Source of the DNA: Saccharothrix obliqua
GTDB taxonomy: Bacteria > Actinomycetota > Actinomycetes > Mycobacteriales > Pseudonocardiaceae
DNA length: 64,000 nt
Direction of reading: 5' to 3'
Assembly: GCF_019375475.1 (NCBI RefSeq)
Contig: NZ_JAHXGQ010000001.1
Location: forward strand, 744,001 to 808,000
The notes beneath the pieces are model-generated. The model saw nothing but the letters and a program-made list of their open reading frames with translations, was not told the origin of the DNA and did no database searches. The number at the start of each line of letters is the position of its first letter. The first letter of the stretch is position 1. Of the stretch, positions 21,437 to 29,521 are shown piece by piece. The position numbers and the translations under genes are program-made.

Positions 21437-21829
21437 GTGACACAGCCGAAGCAGGTCCCGCACGCGGTCCGCGCCGCCGGCGTCCTGACCGCCCTGGAGG
21501 GCGTCGCCGGTCTGGTGTTCGCGGTCGCCCTCGTCGTCCGGTCGTTCGGCGTCGACCACGCGAGCGGCGTGCTCGGCGAGGCGGTGTACTTCGCGGTGCT
21601 CGGCGGCGGCGTGCTGGCGGCCGGCATCGGCCTCGTGCTCGCGCGGCACTGGGCGCGCACGCCGTCGATCGTGGTGCAACTCCTGCTGCTGGGCGTGGCC
21701 TGGTACGCGTACGGCCCCTCGGGGCAGCAGCTCTACGGCGCGCTGGTCGGCCTGTACGTGGTGGTCGTGGTCGTGCTGCTGTTCACCAACCCGGCACGCC
21801 GCTGGGCGCTCGGCGTCGACGAGGACTGA
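21437..21829 (+). CDS. Small integral membrane protein
   Basis: A 130-residue hydrophobic protein from GTG 21437, with gaggaaagg seven bases upstream. Four membrane helices are apparent: about 12-34, 50-70, 76-94 and 100-117. The C-terminus is short and acidic (GVDED). I do not recognise a named function; similar four-helix proteins are widespread in actinobacteria. The gene stands alone. Confidence 0.8.
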   Translation: MTQPKQVPHAVRAAGVLTALEGVAGLVFAVALVVRSFGVDHASGVLGEAVYFAVLGGGVLAAGIGLVLARHWARTPSIVVQLLLLGVAWYAYGPSGQQLYGALVGLYVVVVVVLLFTNPARRWALGVDED

Positions 21830-21967
21830 GCACCGGAACCCGTTTGGATTTCCGGGGTCCCACCAGTCACAATCACACTGCGTGTTCACGTTTGGCGGAT
21901 GGACACGAACGGAGTAGCCGGATACGGTTCGGCAGGCGCTCCGGGATCAGGCAGGGTGAGGTGCGCG

Positions 21968-22765
21968 GTGCAGAACCCACCGAGACGGATGTCCATCAAC
22001 GGTGACGCGGAGCGTCCCAACGTGGCCCGGCTCTACGACTACTACCTCGGTGGCGCGCACAACTTCGCGGTCGACCGCGAGTTCGCCGAGCAGGCCATGA
22101 AGGTCGTGCCCACCGCGGAGGTGGTGCAGGGCGTCCGCGCGTTCCTGCGCCGCGCCGTCCGGGTGTGCGTGGCCAACGGCATCCGCCAGTTCCTCGACCT
22201 CGGCTCCGGCATACCCACGGCCGGCAACGTGCACGAGGTCGCCCAGCAGGTCGACCCGACGTGCCGCGTGGTGTACGTGGACAACGAACCGGCGACCGTC
22301 GCCCACGGCCGCACGATGCTGCGGGACAACCCGACCGCGGCCGTGGCGGAGGCGGACGTCCGGGACTCCGGCGCGGTGCTGTGCTCGCCCGAGGTGCGGT
22401 CCCTGCTCGACCTGTCCCGGCCGGTGGCCGTGCTGATGGTGGGTATCCTGCCGCACCTGACCGACGCGGACCGCCCGGCCGCCGTGGTCGCCCGCTACCG
22501 GGCGGCGATGGCGCCCGGCAGCCACCTGGTGCTCACCCACCTCACCGACGACGTGCGACCGGACCTGGTGGCGAAGCTGGCCGGCGTGGCGGCGGAGACC
22601 GGGACGCCGGTCGTCGCCAGGTCGAAGGCCGGGATCGAGCCCATGCTCGCCGGTTTCCGGCTGCTGGAGCCGGGTCTCGTGCCGACCGCGCGGTGGCGTG
22701 GCGAGGACGGCGTCGTGTCCGCCGCCGAAGGCGTCAGCTACGGCGCGGTGGGCGTGCGCGACTGA
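21968..22765 (+). CDS. SAM-dependent methyltransferase, PF04672 (DUF574) family
   Basis: A 265-residue Rossmann methyltransferase. The family N-terminus NVARLYDYYLGGAHNFAVDREFAE is followed by motif I QFLDLGSGIPTAGNVHEVAQ and VVYVDNEPATVAHG, with AVLMVGILPHL as motif IV. The family is expanded in actinobacteria and its substrates are unknown. GTG 21968 was chosen for its AGGGTGAGG site; the frame is open from ATG 21899, and ATG 21989 is a shorter option. No neighbour suggests a pathway. Confidence 0.88.
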   Translation: MQNPPRRMSINGDAERPNVARLYDYYLGGAHNFAVDREFAEQAMKVVPTAEVVQGVRAFLRRAVRVCVANGIRQFLDLGSGIPTAGNVHEVAQQVDPTCRVVYVDNEPATVAHGRTMLRDNPTAAVAEADVRDSGAVLCSPEVRSLLDLSRPVAVLMVGILPHLTDADRPAAVVARYRAAMAPGSHLVLTHLTDDVRPDLVAKLAGVAAETGTPVVARSKAGIEPMLAGFRLLEPGLVPTARWRGEDGVVSAAEGVSYGAVGVRD

Positions 22766-22813
22766 GCGCCGGGCCGCCCGCACATCGGGGGCGCGGGAGG
22801 CCCGGCGCGGTCG

Positions 22814-23179
22814 TCACGCCGCGGCGGGACCCTGGTAGCGGGCGTCGCTGAAGGCCAGGACCGGGTAGCCGATGATCCCGAACATCCACAGGCCGAAGAA
22901 CCCGAACACGCCGCTCTTGCCGAACGACTTCGCGACGTCGAGGGCCACGATGATCGAGACCACCAGGTTCACGATCGGGATGATGTAGAGCACCAGCCAC
23001 CAGCCGGGCCGGCCGGCGACCTTCAACAGCACGTACATGTTGTAGATCGGGATGATCGCGGCCCAGCCGGGCTGGCCGGCCTTGGCGAACACCTTCCACA
23101 TCGCGGCGATCATGAGCACCGCGATCGCGATGCTGATGATCACGGGCACGACGCCGATGGACGCGTCGGTCTGGTTCAC
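22814..23179 (-). CDS. DUF5684-type membrane protein
   Basis: A 121-residue protein with three hydrophobic segments: VVPVIISIAIAVLMIAAMWKVF (about 10-31), WWLVLYIIPIVNLVVSIIVAL and GFFGLWMFGIIGYPVLAF. The middle stretch KAGQPGWAAIIPIYNMYVLLKVAGRPGWW is the signature of what I believe is DUF5684. GTG 23179 has ggagg upstream. Function unknown; related sequences occur beside or fused to signal peptidases. Confidence 0.82.
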   Translation of the reverse strand: MNQTDASIGVVPVIISIAIAVLMIAAMWKVFAKAGQPGWAAIIPIYNMYVLLKVAGRPGWWLVLYIIPIVNLVVSIIVALDVAKSFGKSGVFGFFGLWMFGIIGYPVLAFSDARYQGPAAA

Positions 23180-23320
23180 GGAACTTCCTCCACGACCGAC
23201 ATCCGGGAGCGGGGTGCTCGTCACCCCGCATCGGGGTCCCGAACTCGGTCATGGCGCGGGACGATGTCAACGCCCGGTGTGGTGGCGGGTCCGTTTCGCC
23301 GAAACGTGAGTGATTCGAGA

Positions 23321-23809
23321 TCAACCGTCCACTTCAGCCATCGCCCGCAACGGCTCGTCGGTGAGCCGGAACACGGTCCACTCGTCCATCGGCACCGCGC
23401 CGAGCGACTTGTAGAAGCCGATCGCCGGCTCGTTCCAGTCGAGCACCGACCACTCCAGGCGAGCGTAACCGCGGTCCGCGCACTCCCGTGCCAACGCACG
23501 CAGCAACGCCTTCCCGAGCCCGCCGCCGCGTTGGTCCGGCCGCACGTACAGGTCCTCCAGGTAGATGCCGTGCACACCGCGCCACGTGGAGAAGTTGAGG
23601 AACCACAACGCCATCCCGACCACCTGGCCGTCCACTTCGGCGACGTGCCCGTGCAGCGCGGGCGCGTCGCCGAACAACGCGGCGTGCAACTGCTCCTCGG
23701 TGAGGTGGCACTCGTGGAGCGCGCGCTCGTACTCGGCGAGTTCGCGGACCAACCCGACCACGGCGGGCACGTCGCCCGGCCGGATGCGCCGGATGTTCGG
23801 CTCAGTCAA
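23321..23809 (-). CDS. GNAT N-acetyltransferase (diamine acetyltransferase-like)
   Basis: A 162-residue GNAT enzyme. Acetyl-CoA binding motif A is LEDLYVRPDQRGGGLGKALL (about 85-104), and LEWSVLDWNEPAIGFYKSLGA follows. These features and the ALWFLNFSTWRGVHGIYLEDL segment resemble the spermidine/spermine and thialysine acetyltransferase group. The amine substrate is not proven. Its start overlaps the histidine phosphatase stop by 8 bases, so the pair is one operon. Confidence 0.88.
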   Translation of the reverse strand: MTEPNIRRIRPGDVPAVVGLVRELAEYERALHECHLTEEQLHAALFGDAPALHGHVAEVDGQVVGMALWFLNFSTWRGVHGIYLEDLYVRPDQRGGGLGKALLRALARECADRGYARLEWSVLDWNEPAIGFYKSLGAVPMDEWTVFRLTDEPLRAMAEVDG

Positions 23810-24404
23810 CGTCGACCTCCCAGGCGGGCACGTTCAGGCGGCGCAGCTGGGGATCGCCGCGCTCCTCGCCGAGCACCGCGAGACCGGCCGGGTCGAGTCC
23901 GAAGTGGACGCCGTACCCGGGCGGCAGCCCCAGCCACGCGGCGATCAGCACCCGGCTGAAGTGGCCGTGGCCGACCAGCACGACGTCACCACCCGCGAGC
24001 GCCTGCCGGGCACGTGCCACCACGGCCGCGGCGCGCGCGCCCACCGCGTCGGACGTCTCGCCGTTGGGCACCGGGTGCGTCCACACCGTCCAGCCGGGGA
24101 CGTCCTCGCGGATGCGGGGCGTGGTCAGGCCCTCGTAGTCGCCGTAGTCCCACTCCGCCAGGTCCTCGGTCCGGGTGGCCTCCAGCCCGGCCAGCTCGGC
24201 CGTGCGCCAGGCCCGTTCGCGTGGGCTGCTCAGCACCAGGGCGGGTGGCCGGTCGGTGCCGCGCAACCGCGCGAGCACGGCACCGGCCCGCCGCGCCTGC
24301 TGCACCCCTCCGTCCGTGAGGGGTATGTCGGAACGACCCGTGTGCCGCCCGCTCTCCGACCACTCGGTCTGGCCGTGGCGCAGCAGGTAAACGTGAGAGG
24401 TCAC
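23802..24404 (-). CDS. Histidine phosphatase (phosphoglycerate mutase-like)
   Basis: A 200-residue branch-1 histidine phosphatase. The catalytic RHG is in VYLLRHGQTEWSESGRHTGRSDIPLTDGG (6-34), the acid/base Glu in ...EWDYGDYEGL, and the second His in VLVGHGHFSRVL. Family members include phosphoglycerate mutases, SixA-like and acid phosphatases; the substrate is not predictable. It leads a two-gene operon with the acetyltransferase. Confidence 0.9.
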   Translation of the reverse strand: MTSHVYLLRHGQTEWSESGRHTGRSDIPLTDGGVQQARRAGAVLARLRGTDRPPALVLSSPRERAWRTAELAGLEATRTEDLAEWDYGDYEGLTTPRIREDVPGWTVWTHPVPNGETSDAVGARAAAVVARARQALAGGDVVLVGHGHFSRVLIAAWLGLPPGYGVHFGLDPAGLAVLGEERGDPQLRRLNVPAWEVDVD

Positions 24405-24948
24405 CCGGACGATCGTAGTGTCGCCGGGGCCGGGCCGCTGTTGCCGAAGATCACAGCCGGTGGCTCGGGACGTTGCTCCGGTCGGGTGAAATCCGCCGGC
24501 TTTGCCCAGGACGTCGGCGGGTGGCGCCCGCGCCCGGAACTGATGACGCGCGCGGCGTGCCGGGCCGGTGGTCGTTCAGATCGTCGGTCGGCGGGGTGGC
24601 GCGGGCGCGGGACCGGGCGGCGGTGGTGGGTGCGGCGGGTGGCCGGTGCTCGCGACCCCGCCGGGTGCGGTGCGGTGGCGTTCGGCGGCATCGGGCCGGG
24701 GAAGGCTTAGAACTGATCCGCGCGGCGGGTGCGGCGCGTGGTGCGAATTCATTCTGAACCGGGCCGCGGCGGTAATCCGGGAATGCGCCTCGTGAAGTGC
24801 GCCGAAACCGCCCTTCGCTTCGGTTTGCGCGTTCCCACGGGGTCCCGGACAGTGTTCGGCGAGGTAGTTGGGAGCAACCATGGTCCTGGATTCGCTGGTC
24901 AGCGCGGCGTGCCTGCAGCTCGGCCTGCCCGGAGCGCCATCCGGGCGG
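24405..24948. other. Interval between the phosphatase and the lasso cluster
   Basis: About 545 bases. I see no complete gene. On the plus strand an ATG at 24879 with an upstream gggag site opens a frame (MVLDSLVSAACLQLGLPG) that after about 23 codons becomes the antisense of the lasso protease gene; it may be the severed start of an old gene or chance. The local composition is less extreme (about 66-70% GC) around 24740-24800. Confidence 0.4.
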
Positions 24949-25605
24949 TCACACCGAGAACACCCGGAGGAAAACGTCTTCGGGTGTTCCCGGCGGTCGC
25001 CCCACCAGCACGCCGTCCACTTCCACCCAGGCGTGGAAGCGGCACGGGTCCTCGGCCGCGCCCAGCACCCAGTCGACCCGCCGGCGTGCCGCCGCCGCGG
25101 CCACCACGGCGGCCAGCGAGCGCTCCAGGCAGGCGGCCCGGCCCGGGTACCGGTCCGCCGCCGCGTCGGCCGCCGCGACCGCCCGCGCCGCCTCGGCCGG
25201 TGACGCCGGCCGGGTGCACCGGCCGTGCAGGACGCGGACCACGCGGACGGTGACGCGGAACGGCAGGCGCAGCAACAGCAACGCGACCGCGAACGCCACC
25301 ACGGCCGCCGGTCGCGGCGGCGTGCCGCTGGTCGGCAGGTGACCCGCCGGCCGGTCCCGACCGGGTGCCGGCGGCGGCGTGCCCGGACCGGCCGCCAGCA
25401 GGCCGCGGGCGGCCAGCTCCCCGACCAGGCGGCGGGCCGCCGGGTCGGTCGCGTGACGCAGGTCGCCGGTGCGCCCGAGTTCCCGCCACACCGCGGTCGC
25501 CGCCGGGTTGAGCACGTGCCACCGGCCGGACCGGGCGTTGAGCAGGAACGTCGACCCGCTCGCCGCGCTCGCCGCGTGCAGGTGGGCCGGCACGTGCACG
25601 ATCAC
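24949..25605 (-). CDS. Lasso-peptide B protein: fused RRE (B1) and leader protease (B2)
   Basis: A 218-residue protein with two parts. Residues about 1-75 (IVHVPAHLHAASAASGS...LLNARSGRWHVLNPAATAVWREL) form a PqqD-like recognition element for leader binding. After a Pro-rich linker and a hydrophobic segment (about 100-115), the C-terminal half is a transglutaminase-like Cys protease: Cys in RAACLERS, His in FHAWVEVDG with the following Asp. It would cut the precursor leader. Actinobacterial clusters usually split B1 and B2 into two genes, so the fusion is notable. GTG 25605 overlaps the cyclase stop (GTGA). Confidence 0.87.
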   Translation of the reverse strand: MIVHVPAHLHAASAASGSTFLLNARSGRWHVLNPAATAVWRELGRTGDLRHATDPAARRLVGELAARGLLAAGPGTPPPAPGRDRPAGHLPTSGTPPRPAAVVAFAVALLLLRLPFRVTVRVVRVLHGRCTRPASPAEAARAVAAADAAADRYPGRAACLERSLAAVVAAAAARRRVDWVLGAAEDPCRFHAWVEVDGVLVGRPPGTPEDVFLRVFSV

Positions 25606-27416
25606 AGCCGCGCCAGCCACAGGTCGTAGGCGAGCAGCCGGTTGAGCGCCGGGAACGGCGCGCCCGCGCCCGCCGCCGCCCGGTCGACGGACGCGACCAC
25701 CTCGGCCGGCTCGACCAGGCCGAGGTCGGCCAGCGGCGACGCCCGCAACGCCGCCCGCAGCGCGGGCGCGGCGGCCCGGACGCCCCGGTACTCCTCGCCC
25801 AGGTAGTTGCCCTTGGTCCGGCGGGCGAGCGCGTGTTCCGGCACGAGATCCCGCAACGCCGCCCGCAGCAGCGGTTTGAACGCCGTCCCTTCCGCCCGCT
25901 GGTGCGCGGGTCGCTCCGTGCACACCCGGATCACGTCGTTGTCCAGGAACGGCGCCTGCGGCCACACCCCGTACGGGCGGGCCAACTCGCTCAACTGCCG
26001 CTGCACCGCGCCGGACCGGCGCAGGTCGTGGTAGGCGGTGAGGTCGGCGACCCCGGTCGGTGCCACGTCCGGCGCGGTCGCCGCGTGGTCGCCCACGAAA
26101 TCCGCCAGGGTGCGTCGCGCGGACGCGGTCAGCCAACGCGCCTCCAGGCCCGGCGCGGGCCACCAGGCGATGGCGTCCACCCACTCGGGCTGCCGGGCGT
26201 GCCCGTGGCGGAGTTGGTGGGACAGCGTGCGCAGTGCGCGCGTCATGGGTGTCCGGCCGAGGCGGAGCGCGCGGTTGAGCACCCTGGTCGGGGAGTCGTC
26301 GCGGAGTCGCGCCCACGCGCGGGTGTCGTCCAGCAACGCGCCCACCCGACCCGCGCGTGCCAGGTCGCCCAGGTACGCGGGCGGTGCGACGAGGAGGGCG
26401 TCCGCGCCCTCGCCGCCGAGGTGGACCCGGCTGCCCGCCGCGGCGGCGCGGGCCAGGCGCAGCCGGTTGCGCGCGTGCGTGGTGGCCGCGAAATCAGGCA
26501 GGTCGGTCGTGGGCGCGGCGGCGAGGTCCTGGTAGGGCAGGGTGGCCGCGGTGCCGTGCACGACCTCCAGGTGGAGGTCCGGCGTGGCGTTGCGCAGGGC
26601 GTGCGCCAGGTCGTCGGCGGGCGCGTCGGGGTGGTGGTAGGTGAAGACGGGTAACGGCTCGGCGCGGTCGCGGGCGGCGAGGAACGCGACGGACGTCGAG
26701 TCCAGGCCACCGCTGAAGTCCGCCGACAGCGGTGCCCGTCGACCGGCCACGGCCTCGCTCAGGGCGGCGCGCAACCGACCGGGCCAGTCCGGAGTGGACG
26801 GTCCGGTCGGTGTGCTCGGCGGTTCGACGTGCCACGAGCCGGACGCGGACACCCGCAGCGACTCGCCCGCCTCCAGCCGCCGCACACCCGTGAGCGGGGT
26901 CCGGCCGCGGGTGAGCACGGGTGCGGCGGCGCAGAAGACGTCGGCCAGGACGTGCACCGGGTCCGGGCGCGTGCCGAGACCCGCCCGGCGCGCGGTGGCC
27001 TGCGCGCTCGTGCCGAAGACGAAGGGCGGGCCGGGGTGGAAGAAGAGGGGGTGCTGGCCGGCGAGGTCGGCGAACGCGGTCAGCCGGCCTCCGGCGAGCA
27101 CGATCGCCAGGTAGCTGCCGGGCCAGCGGGTGATCGGTTCCCAGCGGTTGTCGTGCACCGCGGCGCGCAGGTCGGCCCGCACCCGGTGGTCGTCGGCCCG
27201 GCAGTCGCCGACCACCACCAGCCACGCGCCGGGGCACACCACCACCCGCACCTCACCGGTCCGCCACGGCCCCCACACGACGGGTCTCGCCGGATCCGCC
27301 CACGCGCCGGCGGCCGGTGTTTCCGCTCCGGCCGCCGGCGGGGGCGCGCCGTGGGTGCCGACGAGTCCGGGTCCGGGTGCCACCGGAGCGCTACCAGTAG
27401 TATTGGGAGTTGGCAT
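25602..27416 (-). CDS. Lasso-peptide macrolactam synthetase (asparagine-synthetase-like C protein)
   Basis: A 604-residue asparagine-synthetase homologue. The N-terminal glutaminase-like domain has no Cys at position 2, so it is not an amidotransferase. The ATP pyrophosphatase loop is SADFSGGLDSTSVAF (about 252-266), with LGGEGADALLVA further on. In lasso pathways this enzyme adenylates an Asp or Glu side chain of the core and closes the ring with the N-terminal amine. Its start lies 26 bases inside the precursor gene's 3' end, and its stop overlaps the protease start, giving an A-C-B operon. Confidence 0.9.
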   Translation of the reverse strand: MPTPNTTGSAPVAPGPGLVGTHGAPPPAAGAETPAAGAWADPARPVVWGPWRTGEVRVVVCPGAWLVVVGDCRADDHRVRADLRAAVHDNRWEPITRWPGSYLAIVLAGGRLTAFADLAGQHPLFFHPGPPFVFGTSAQATARRAGLGTRPDPVHVLADVFCAAAPVLTRGRTPLTGVRRLEAGESLRVSASGSWHVEPPSTPTGPSTPDWPGRLRAALSEAVAGRRAPLSADFSGGLDSTSVAFLAARDRAEPLPVFTYHHPDAPADDLAHALRNATPDLHLEVVHGTAATLPYQDLAAAPTTDLPDFAATTHARNRLRLARAAAAGSRVHLGGEGADALLVAPPAYLGDLARAGRVGALLDDTRAWARLRDDSPTRVLNRALRLGRTPMTRALRTLSHQLRHGHARQPEWVDAIAWWPAPGLEARWLTASARRTLADFVGDHAATAPDVAPTGVADLTAYHDLRRSGAVQRQLSELARPYGVWPQAPFLDNDVIRVCTERPAHQRAEGTAFKPLLRAALRDLVPEHALARRTKGNYLGEEYRGVRAAAPALRAALRASPLADLGLVEPAEVVASVDRAAAGAGAPFPALNRLLAYDLWLARL

Positions 27417-27582
27417 CCGCGTTGCCGCTGGACGAGCTGCCCAGGGTGACCCGCCGGACGTCGCCGAAGTCGATCAGCACGGGTGGTTCGGCGGTGACCG
27501 CCCGCGGTTCGGCGGGTGAATTCCCGATTACCGTGAAATGCGTGGCGCGGTAGCGCGCGCGCAACCTGCGGAAGAAGTCCAT
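27391..27582 (-). CDS. Lasso-peptide precursor
   Basis: A 63-residue precursor. The leader (1-47) carries the recognition pattern PxLxxxGxxxxxT as P34, L36, G40 and T46, with T46 at the -2 position. The predicted core (48-63) is GSSSSGNADANSQYYW: Gly1, a serine-rich run, Asp9 for a nine-residue macrolactam ring, and a seven-residue tail ending Tyr-Tyr-Trp, whose bulky residues could act as plugs. The Tyr of the usual YxxP leader motif is replaced by Ala31. ATG 27582 is preceded by a gagg site. I do not recognise this core as a described lasso peptide. Confidence 0.9.
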   Translation of the reverse strand: MDFFRRLRARYRATHFTVIGNSPAEPRAVTAEPPVLIDFGDVRRVTLGSSSSGNADANSQYYW

Positions 27583-27812
27583 GGCGGTGCCTCGTTCGAC
27601 TGCGGGCGACGGGTGCGTCTCGTGCGTCCGCAGCGTATCCCATCGAAATAACCGCGAGCCAGCGCTCGAATGCGCACGGCGCGAATACGTGAGGTATCCC
27701 CGCTGGAAGTGCCGGGCGGTTCACCCGATCAGGCGGGGGACCGGTTCACGTGATTCGGTCGGATCAATTCGTAGAATCGAACGGCGGAGGCGGCGCGGGC
27801 GCGTCCGCGACT

Positions 27813-29003
27813 TCACTTCGACGACCGGGACCGCAGTCCCAGGATGAGCGCGCCCTGCGCCTCCGCCAGCGGGCTGAGGGTGCTGGTGCGCAGGTCGAAG
27901 TCCTCCGCTCGCGCGACCGCGCCGGCCAGGGCGTACCGGTCCAGCTCCTGGCGGCACGGCTCCAGCAGCAGCGCCCGCGCGTCTGCCAGCTCGCCGCCGA
28001 GGACGATCCGGTGCGGGTTGATCAGGTTGCACAGCTGGGCGAGCGCGAAGCCGAGGACGCGGCCGGCGTCGTTGAGCACGCGCACGCACACCGCGTCGCC
28101 GTTGTGGGCGCGCAGGACCAGCTCGGCGAGGGTGTTCGGCACGTCCCGCGCCGTGCCGCGCTGCGACTGCTTCACCTTGGCCAGCAGGGATTCCGAGCCG
28201 ACCAGCGTGTCCAGGCACCCGCGTCCGCCGCACAGGCACATCTCGCCGTTCGGGTCGATCGTCAGGTGCCCGATCTCGCCGGCCGCCCCGCGTCGTCCGC
28301 GCACCAGGTTGGAGCCGACGACGATGCCGATGCCCACGCCCGTCGACGCCTTGACGTAGACGACGTGCTCGACGGCCTCCTCCGAGGTGTACGTCTGCTC
28401 GGCCAACGCGCCCAGGTTGGCGTCGTTGTCCATCACCACGGGCGTGCCGAGTTCGGCGGCCAGCTCGCCCGCCGGGTCGTCGTCGGTTTCCCAAGGGGGC
28501 AGCACCGGTGTCGTGAACCGGCCCGTGCGGGGGTCGACCATGCGGGGGACCGCCAGTCCGGCCGACACCACGTCCGCCATGCCCTGGTTGGTCTCCTCGA
28601 CGGCCTCGCGGACCAGCCGCAACACCGAGGGCAGCAGGCGCCGGAAGCCGATGTTCGCGCCGGACCCCTCACGCCGCACGGCGATCCGGTCGTGCGGGTC
28701 GCCCACCGGCCGCGCGACCGCGGAGATGTGGTTGAACCCCACGTCGACACCCACCGCGACCCCGCGCATCCGACTCAACCGCACCCGCCCCCGAGCCCGC
28801 CCGGAACCGGGCGCGTCGACCTCCAGGACGCCGTCCTTGACCAGCTCCTGCACCGACTGCGACACCTGGGCCCCGGACAACCCGGTCCGCCGGACCAACT
28901 GGGACTGCCGGTCGGACTTGACCATGATCTCCACAACCAGCCGCTTGAGGTTGACCTCACGCCCCTGGACGGGGCGATCCAGGAGTTCCCGAGCTTCCCG
29001 CAT
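27813..29003 (-). CDS. ROK-family transcriptional regulator
   Basis: A 396-residue ROK/NagC-type protein. The N-terminal 70 residues hold a winged helix (RQSQLVRRTGLSGAQVSQSVQELVKDGVLE). The sugar-kinase-like domain shows VAVGVDVGFNHISAV, NDANLGALAEQ, the EIGH metal motif and the zinc motif CLCGGRGCLD. Family members repress sugar genes and respond to sugars. It is transcribed toward the lasso cluster but is separated from the precursor by 230 bases, so a link is possible but unproven. Confidence 0.9.
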   Translation of the reverse strand: MREARELLDRPVQGREVNLKRLVVEIMVKSDRQSQLVRRTGLSGAQVSQSVQELVKDGVLEVDAPGSGRARGRVRLSRMRGVAVGVDVGFNHISAVARPVGDPHDRIAVRREGSGANIGFRRLLPSVLRLVREAVEETNQGMADVVSAGLAVPRMVDPRTGRFTTPVLPPWETDDDPAGELAAELGTPVVMDNDANLGALAEQTYTSEEAVEHVVYVKASTGVGIGIVVGSNLVRGRRGAAGEIGHLTIDPNGEMCLCGGRGCLDTLVGSESLLAKVKQSQRGTARDVPNTLAELVLRAHNGDAVCVRVLNDAGRVLGFALAQLCNLINPHRIVLGGELADARALLLEPCRQELDRYALAGAVARAEDFDLRTSTLSPLAEAQGALILGLRSRSSK

Positions 29004-29521
29004 GACCGCGGCCTCCGCAAAATTGCCATTTCCGAAGTGGGGGCAGCCCAGATTAGCAGTCGACTGTTCAGATTGAACTGCGGTTCCGTTCGGGTGTGCG
29101 GCGGGCGGGTATTTATTCGCAGTGGGCTGGCATTATTTTGATTCGACCGTTCGGCTCAACCGGGTGACGGGGAAATGTCCGTTCGGGCGGTGCGCGCCGG
29201 CCATCCGCGGCGTAAGCGACCGCTGGGTCTCGACCGGCGGCGGGGTGCTCAACGCAGGGCGGCAACGGTCCAGTCGGTCGCGTGTGCCGAACAGATAGAT
29301 CACCGACGCGACAGCCTCACATCGACAGGAGGTCTCCCAGTCGGTCGGCGGTAGCACCCCGGTCCTTGGAGGACTCCGCAAACGGCCGGCGACGTGGCCT
29401 TCGACGCGCAGGCGGTCTGGCCGGTGCTGAGGTAACGACCCGGCCGACCGCGGCGATGTTCTGGTGACTTATCACGATGTGAGCCAAGCCGGCTTGCGCC
29501 GATTGGAGTGTCGGGTTCCCT
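29004..29521. other. Gene-free interval before the DUF3883 gene
   Basis: About 520 bases. No supportable gene or RNA. The base composition falls in the right half and into the next gene. Promoters of the divergent ROK and DUF3883 genes must be here but I could not place them. Confidence 0.4.

Noticed and set aside
21171..21443. 90-residue minus-strand frame upstream of the lipid kinase
   Set aside because: No ribosome binding site and no family pattern; it overlaps the likely promoters of the kinase and the membrane protein.
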